A stretch of 10,551 nt of DNA from Cryomorphaceae bacterium (lineage in GTDB: Bacteria; Bacteroidota; Bacteroidia; Flavobacteriales; Schleiferiaceae). Below the pieces are notes generated by a model, which saw nothing but the letters and a program-made list of their open reading frames with translations, ran no database searches and had not been told where the DNA came from. Position 1 is the first letter of the stretch; every line of letters starts with the position of its first letter. Made by a program: the position numbers and the translations under genes. The stretch is taken from NCBI GenBank assembly GCA_949547975.1, contig CATITW010000120.1:1-10551 (forward strand), written 5' to 3'. Positions 7,707 through 10,551 of this stretch are shown here, in pieces.

Positions 7707-8678
7707 CTAGCACCTGTTCTCGGAGGAACACTTGCAGTTTTTGCAGCGCGCCTCTTTATTCCTCTCGATACGTCGCATTTTGGCGTTCTTCAGGACGGCT
7801 TTCGCATCGAACCAATTGTTCCTGCCATCCATCACCTCCTGGGGTGTATAAATGCCTAACCGACTGTGTGGCCGATTCATATAGGCCTCTATAGTCGCCC
7901 GAACAATCTCCCGCAATTGAGCGCCATCTTGAGCTACATGCACAGAGCCAAATTCATTTTTTAGGGTGTGGAAAACGCGTTCAATCATGGAATTGGAAGC
8001 GAGAATACTTTTTCCCGCCACCCAGTGGGTTACCTTGGTACTCAGGTCCATGAGGTGGGTATCCATGATTTTCTTGTTCTCACTGCCGCCGTCCGTCATG
8101 TAGATGATTTTCCCAGGACTGTATTTCAAATAGGCCTCTTCCATGACCCTAGAAGAAATTTCCTTAGACAATTTATCTTCGAGGCGCCAATTCACAATAC
8201 CCCGTGACTTGTTGTCAACAATGCAATACAAATACCAGGTTTGCCCATAAAGCGTCTGGAAATAGGAAATATCTGCATGCCAGATATCGTGCACGTTCTC
8301 CGCACGAATGGGGGTAGGCTCTCGCTTGTATTGCTTGCGCTGTTTTGTCGTCATCAAATCTCTGGTGTGGTTGTAAAACGTCTGTTTACCCACCGAGATG
8401 ACACCGTCCCTAAGTGCGGTTGCCCAAATAGCATATTTATTTGGCCCTCCCTCCTTAACCAGGGAACGAATCAACAAGCGCTCCTCCTCCGAAATCTTCA
8501 TCGGGCGCCTCCTCGCACAAACCTTATCAGGTGTTATTGTACACTCCATGATGGCCGTGTTTCGCCAATCCCAATAAGGCGACCGAGTTATACCGGCATG
8601 CGCTAAAAATTCCTGTTGCGTCACCAATCCCTTTAATCCTTCGACCAACTCAATAAATTGGTCCTTATTCTCCTGCAA
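7707..8678 (-). CDS. IS3-type DDE transposase (OrfB-like)
   Basis: A 323-residue protein. The N-terminal part resembles the region before the IS3 OrfB core, with FLAHAGITRSPYWDWRN and VGKQTFYNHTRDL. The integrase core has Asp136 in WHADISYF, Asp196 in YMTDGGSEN and Glu233 in MIERVFHTLKNEFG, with 59 and 36 residues between them as in IS3 enzymes. NRPHSRLGIYTPQEV is the usual end motif. The tail is Cys-rich (Cys312, 315, 317, 323). The only in-frame start is TTG at 8678, with a stop 24 bases upstream. No OrfA precedes it, although IS3 elements normally have one and make OrfAB by frameshift. Clear terminal repeats were not found, so this may be a one-ORF variant or an element that lost its ends. 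Confidence 0.85.
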   Translation of the reverse strand: MQENKDQFIELVEGLKGLVTQQEFLAHAGITRSPYWDWRNTAIMECTITPDKVCARRRPMKISEEERLLIRSLVKEGGPNKYAIWATALRDGVISVGKQTFYNHTRDLMTTKQRKQYKREPTPIRAENVHDIWHADISYFQTLYGQTWYLYCIVDNKSRGIVNWRLEDKLSKEISSRVMEEAYLKYSPGKIIYMTDGGSENKKIMDTHLMDLSTKVTHWVAGKSILASNSMIERVFHTLKNEFGSVHVAQDGAQLREIVRATIEAYMNRPHSRLGIYTPQEVMDGRNNWFDAKAVLKNAKMRRIERNKEARCKNCKCSSENRC

Positions 8679-8770
8679 CGCAGAGTAAGGTAACCGAATT
8701 CATGACCCTGCTTCACTTTGTGATCGAGAGTCTATTTTAATTCTAATTTGAAGATATTGAAAACATTGGG

Positions 8771-8820
8771 ATTCCGGAATTACACGTGGTTCCAAACGTG
8801 TGTTCGGAATATTCCGAACA
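8771..8820. promoter_or_regulatory. cluster of three adjacent palindromes
   Basis: Three inverted repeats lie end to end within 50 bases: ATTCCGGAAT (8771-8780, perfect), ACACGT-N8-ACGTGT (8782-8801) and TGTTCGGAATATTCCGAACA (8801-8820, perfect over 20 bases). The first and third share GGAAT/ATTCC half-sites. The last ends 12 bases before the ATG of a possible 44-residue ORF, so the cluster could be an operator region, a structured RNA leader or a recombination target. The symmetry is seen directly; the role is open. Confidence 0.5.
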
Positions 8821-8832
8821 GTACTTCAGTAA

Positions 8833-8967
8833 ATGCCAAAGGATAATCTCAAAAAGCACCCACTCTATCGCTTGACCTTTTTATATTTTCTTACCTTCAC
8901 GTTGGTTGGCAATTTGGCGCATCTTCCGGAGAAGCCCTCTGTCGGAGGAGAAGTATCCAAATCGTAA
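8833..8967 (+). CDS. possible small single-pass membrane protein
   Basis: ATG at 8833 opens 44 codons ending at TAA 8965-8967. The product starts MPKDNLKKHPLYR, continues with a hydrophobic stretch of about 15-17 residues (LTFLYFLTFTLVGNLA) and ends in a polar tail (EKPSVGGEVSKS). A basic N-terminus before a single short membrane segment would place the tail outside the cytoplasm. There is no Shine-Dalgarno site. The palindrome cluster directly upstream and a terminator about 100 bases downstream give it the outline of a transcription unit, but an ORF this short can arise by chance and I do not recognise it. Confidence 0.35.
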   Translation: MPKDNLKKHPLYRLTFLYFLTFTLVGNLAHLPEKPSVGGEVSKS

Positions 8968-8971
8968 CCCC
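8959..8971 (+). repeat. 13-base repeat unit AAATCGTAACCCC, first copy
   Basis: This sequence recurs exactly at 9157-9169 in direct orientation, 198 bases downstream, and at 9180-9192 inverted. Here it spans the last two codons and stop of the possible 44-residue ORF and is followed at once by a short stem-loop. Three exact copies of a 13-mer within 240 bases are unlikely by chance. Confidence 0.6.
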
Positions 8972-9032
8972 GCTTGGAAGCAAGCGCTGTTAATAATTGA
9001 TTTTCAAGGCAATACAAGAAAAGGCTCTAGTA

Positions 9033-9046
9033 CCTCTCTCTCCGCC
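9033..9046 (+). other. possible tRNA-Ser 3'-end fragment
   Basis: CCTCTCTCTCCGCC resembles the end of the T-arm plus the 3' acceptor strand of bacterial tRNA-Ser. No matching 5' half, anticodon arm or T-loop is present upstream, so this is not a working tRNA. It is followed by a small hairpin, GGTTC-N7-GAACC (9047-9063), and a strong terminator. It could be an old attachment site or a decayed tRNA gene, but a short pyrimidine-rich match can also be chance. Confidence 0.25.
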
Positions 9047-9068
9047 GGTTCGATTACAGAACCTTGGT

Positions 9069-9104
9069 AAAACCCTGAAAATCAAAGCATTTTCAGGGTT
9101 TTTT
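9069..9104 (+). terminator. strong Rho-independent terminator
   Basis: AAAACCCTGAAAAT (9069-9082) pairs perfectly with ATTTTCAGGGTTTT (9089-9102) around a six-base loop, followed by two more T. Because the stem starts with four A it could act in both directions. It is the first terminator downstream of the possible 44-residue ORF. Hairpins of this form often follow tRNA or protein genes in Flavobacteriia. Confidence 0.85.
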
Positions 9105-9154
9105 GTTTCCTCCGCTTGGCAAAAAAAAATGAAGGTTTTGGCACTTTAAAAACG

Positions 9155-9194
9155 CTAAATCGTAACCCCATCCTTTCTAGGGGTTACGATTTAG
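9155..9194. repeat. perfect 15-bp inverted repeat (hairpin)
   Basis: CTAAATCGTAACCCC (9155-9169) and its exact complement GGGGTTACGATTTAG (9180-9194) flank a 10-base loop. On the minus strand the stem is followed by CG and five T, so it could terminate minus-strand transcription. On the plus strand no T run follows. Each arm contains the 13-base unit also found at 8959-8971. Confidence 0.75.
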
Positions 9195-9325
9195 AAGCAG
9201 GAAAAATAAAAAGTGTACTTCCTTTACTTTCAGTATTTTGCGCGGTGCTAAGTCTATTGATTTCTTCTTTCCTTACTTGCTTTGTAACGCACAGATTCTG
9301 CAACTTGGACTTCTGATAAAGCAAA

Positions 9326-9350
9326 ACCCGAAGACAAAATGTCTTCGGGT
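9326..9350 (-). terminator. 11-bp hairpin, terminator-like on the minus strand
   Basis: ACCCGAAGACA (9326-9336) pairs perfectly with TGTCTTCGGGT (9340-9350) around three A. Read on the minus strand the stem ends in TTTT, giving a weak intrinsic terminator; on the plus strand no T run follows. No minus-strand gene is seen upstream of it in this window, so the transcript it would end is unknown. Confidence 0.5.
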
Positions 9351-9617
9351 CTCGGGTAGTAGACATTCTGGAGAAAACGTCGAAGCTAAATGGAGTGGAT
9401 AAACCATTTCGGATTAAGTGAATGATATCTACGCAAGATCATCCAATCGCTTGAATTTAATTTCAGGAATATTACCAAGACACATTTAGAATTACAAGTA
9501 ATTCCAATATCACATTGTTTTGAGTATTTTCACGACAACAGAAACATTAGTCAGATATCGAAATCATAATACGCAGTGGGCCGCTCGTAATTTCTAACTC
9601 GTAAACTTTCACAAAAC

Positions 9618-10551
9618 TTGATTTTTGCTAGCATCTTTTTCTTGCTTTTTTTCCTTCCGGTATTCTTGTTCATTTATGGATGGGTTGCCGATCGATTCAG
9701 AAACCTGGTCCTATTCATCGCTTCATTGCTTTTTTACGCCTACGGAGCCCCGCTCTTTATCTGGGTATTGGCAGCGAGTACATTTTTGAACTTCTATTTG
9801 GTTCGACGTATGGACACCGAATTGGAACGTTCAAGACTCTGGTTTAGATTGAGTTTGGTGTTGAATGTAGGCCTTTTGATTGTTTTCAAATACGCGAAAT
9901 TCACCGTAGAATCGTGGAACGCCATGGGCTTGTGGACCATAGATTCTTGGACCAAGATTGCGCTGCCCATTGGAATTTCGTTCTTCACCTTCCAAAGCTT
10001 GAGCTACACCATAGATGTGTACCGCAGGGAGGAGCGCCCGTTGCAATCTCCATTTCATTACTTCATTTACATCTTCAGCTTTCCACAGATGATCGCTGGG
10101 CCAATTGTCCGTTTCGGCGTTGTAGCCAAGGAACTAGTCAGCCGTGAATTCAACAGAAAAGGCATCGAAGAGGGGGCGCAGCGATTCATAGTTGGCTTAG
10201 CGAAGAAAGTCATCGTTGCGAACGGCATCGCCGCATCCTTTCCCATCACCGGTGTTGAGGAATGGTCCACAGCCGGTGCCTGGTTCGCCCTTTTGGCCTA
10301 CACCTTCCAGATTTACTTTGATTTTTCCGGCTATTCCGACATGGCCATTGGCTTAGGCCGAATCATGGGATTCCATTTTCCAGAGAATTTCAACCGACCC
10401 TATAGCGCTAAATCCTTTACCGATTTCTGGCGTCGATGGCACATGACACTCAGTTTCTGGATGCGTGACTACCTCTACATAGGCCTCGGTGGAAACAGAA
10501 ATGGCGTGGGACGAACCTATGCGAACCTACTGACCGTATTCGTTATCAGCG
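9618..10551 (+). CDS. MBOAT-family membrane O-acyltransferase (AlgI-like), 3' end outside window
   Basis: An integral membrane enzyme that moves an acyl group, typically acetyl, onto a polysaccharide or other exported acceptor. The 311 visible codons show the family pattern: hydrophobic start LIFASIFFLLFFLPVFLF, then RNLVLFIASLLFYAYGAPLF, LPIGISFFTFQSLSYTIDVY, FPQMIAGPIVRF, YFDFSGYSDMAIGLGRIMGF and FWRRWHMTLSFWMRDYLYIG with conserved His275. The second, catalytic His lies past the right edge. The frame is open from 9591, and TTG at 9618 gives the normal family N-terminus (M-[VIL]-F-x-S), so a TTG start is preferred over the next ATG near 9811, which would remove the first membrane segments. 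The family and fold are clear; the substrate is not. A partner such as an AlgJ- or SGNH-like protein may follow downstream. Confidence 0.88.
   Translation, partial: MIFASIFFLLFFLPVFLFIYGWVADRFRNLVLFIASLLFYAYGAPLFIWVLAASTFLNFYLVRRMDTELERSRLWFRLSLVLNVGLLIVFKYAKFTVESWNAMGLWTIDSWTKIALPIGISFFTFQSLSYTIDVYRREERPLQSPFHYFIYIFSFPQMIAGPIVRFGVVAKELVSREFNRKGIEEGAQRFIVGLAKKVIVANGIAASFPITGVEEWSTAGAWFALLAYTFQIYFDFSGYSDMAIGLGRIMGFHFPENFNRPYSAKSFTDFWRRWHMTLSFWMRDYLYIGLGGNRNGVGRTYANLLTVFVIS

Larger units (their letters stand above)
8968..9617. other. AT-rich intergenic region with hairpins, no convincing gene
   Basis: No ORF here looks real. A 66-codon frame at 9116-9316 starts with TTG, runs through a 15-bp perfect hairpin and has no recognisable features. 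The region holds a small stem CGCTTG-GAAG-CAAGCG (8971-8986), a tRNA-like 3' fragment, a strong terminator, a 15-bp inverted repeat and an 11-bp hairpin, listed separately. Bases 9360-9590 show nothing beyond AT richness. The promoter of the MBOAT gene should lie between about 9500 and 9617, but no good consensus match was found. Confidence 0.6.

Noticed and set aside
7668..8713. GCAGGATCGT near 7669 and GCAGGGTCAT (minus strand, near 8710) as terminal inverted repeats of the IS3-type element
   Set aside because: Only 8 of 10 bases match, and the left copy lies in the loop of the fad operon terminator, so the boundary would cut a good hairpin. No target duplication was seen.
8717..8750. TTTG-N23-TAATTTG as a promoter for the small ORF at 8833
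   Set aside because: The spacing is longer than the 19-21 bases of the consensus and the -7 element is one base short, so support is too weak for a feature.
8960..9065. A complete tRNA gene upstream of the terminator at 9069
   Set aside because: Only the 3'-end-like stretch fits; no acceptor 5' strand, D-arm, anticodon arm or proper T-loop can be folded.
9116..9316. 66-codon ORF with a hydrophobic C-terminal half
   Set aside because: It starts with TTG right after a terminator, runs through a perfect 15-bp inverted repeat and shows no recognisable protein features.
1..10551. CRISPR array or toxin-antitoxin, restriction or other defence system
   Set aside because: No regularly spaced repeats and no cas, nuclease, methylase or toxin-like genes are present; the only accessory genes are transposases.

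Overview
The window looks like chromosome of a Bacteroidota bacterium, probably of the Flavobacteriales. The grounds are an ISAon1-type transposase, genes led by A-rich leaders without Shine-Dalgarno sites, a promoter of the TTTG-N19-TAnnTTT type, and a fatty-acid operon and an MBOAT gene of the kind seen in marine Flavobacteriia. This placement is inferred from protein style, not from a search.

Layout. Bases 1-1260 are insertion-sequence debris: a minus-strand piece of an IS3-like transposase gene (1-135) joined directly to a 5'-truncated ISAon1/ISL3-type element (136 to about 1260). A small unknown gene (1264-1458) with a strong terminator follows. From about 1545 to 7702 lies one intact transcription unit: a promoter region with two matching inverted repeats, a TetR regulator, fadN (3-hydroxyacyl-CoA dehydrogenase/enoyl-CoA hydratase), fadA (thiolase), fadE (acyl-CoA dehydrogenase) and a terminator. 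Gaps between the genes are 25, 13 and 19 bases. A convergent IS3-like transposase (7707-8678, minus strand) follows, related to but clearly diverged from the piece at the left edge. Bases 8679-9617 are AT-rich and mostly non-coding, with a cluster of palindromes, a possible 44-residue membrane protein, a terminator hairpin, a 13-base sequence present three times and further hairpins. At 9618 an MBOAT-family O-acyltransferase gene begins and runs off the right edge.

How the genes work together. FadE oxidises acyl-CoA to enoyl-CoA, FadN hydrates it and oxidises the product to 3-ketoacyl-CoA, and FadA cleaves off acetyl-CoA, so the three enzymes cover a full beta-oxidation turn. The TetR protein is the first gene of the same unit and probably represses it through the two operators over the promoter, with acyl-CoA as the likely inducer. 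The gene order fadN-fadA-fadE is that of the Bacillus subtilis fadNAE operon.

No clearly new multi-gene system is visible. The features most worth a second look are the paired operators, the palindrome cluster in front of the small ORF, the three-copy 13-base repeat, and the IS-IS junction with its start-less transposase frame.
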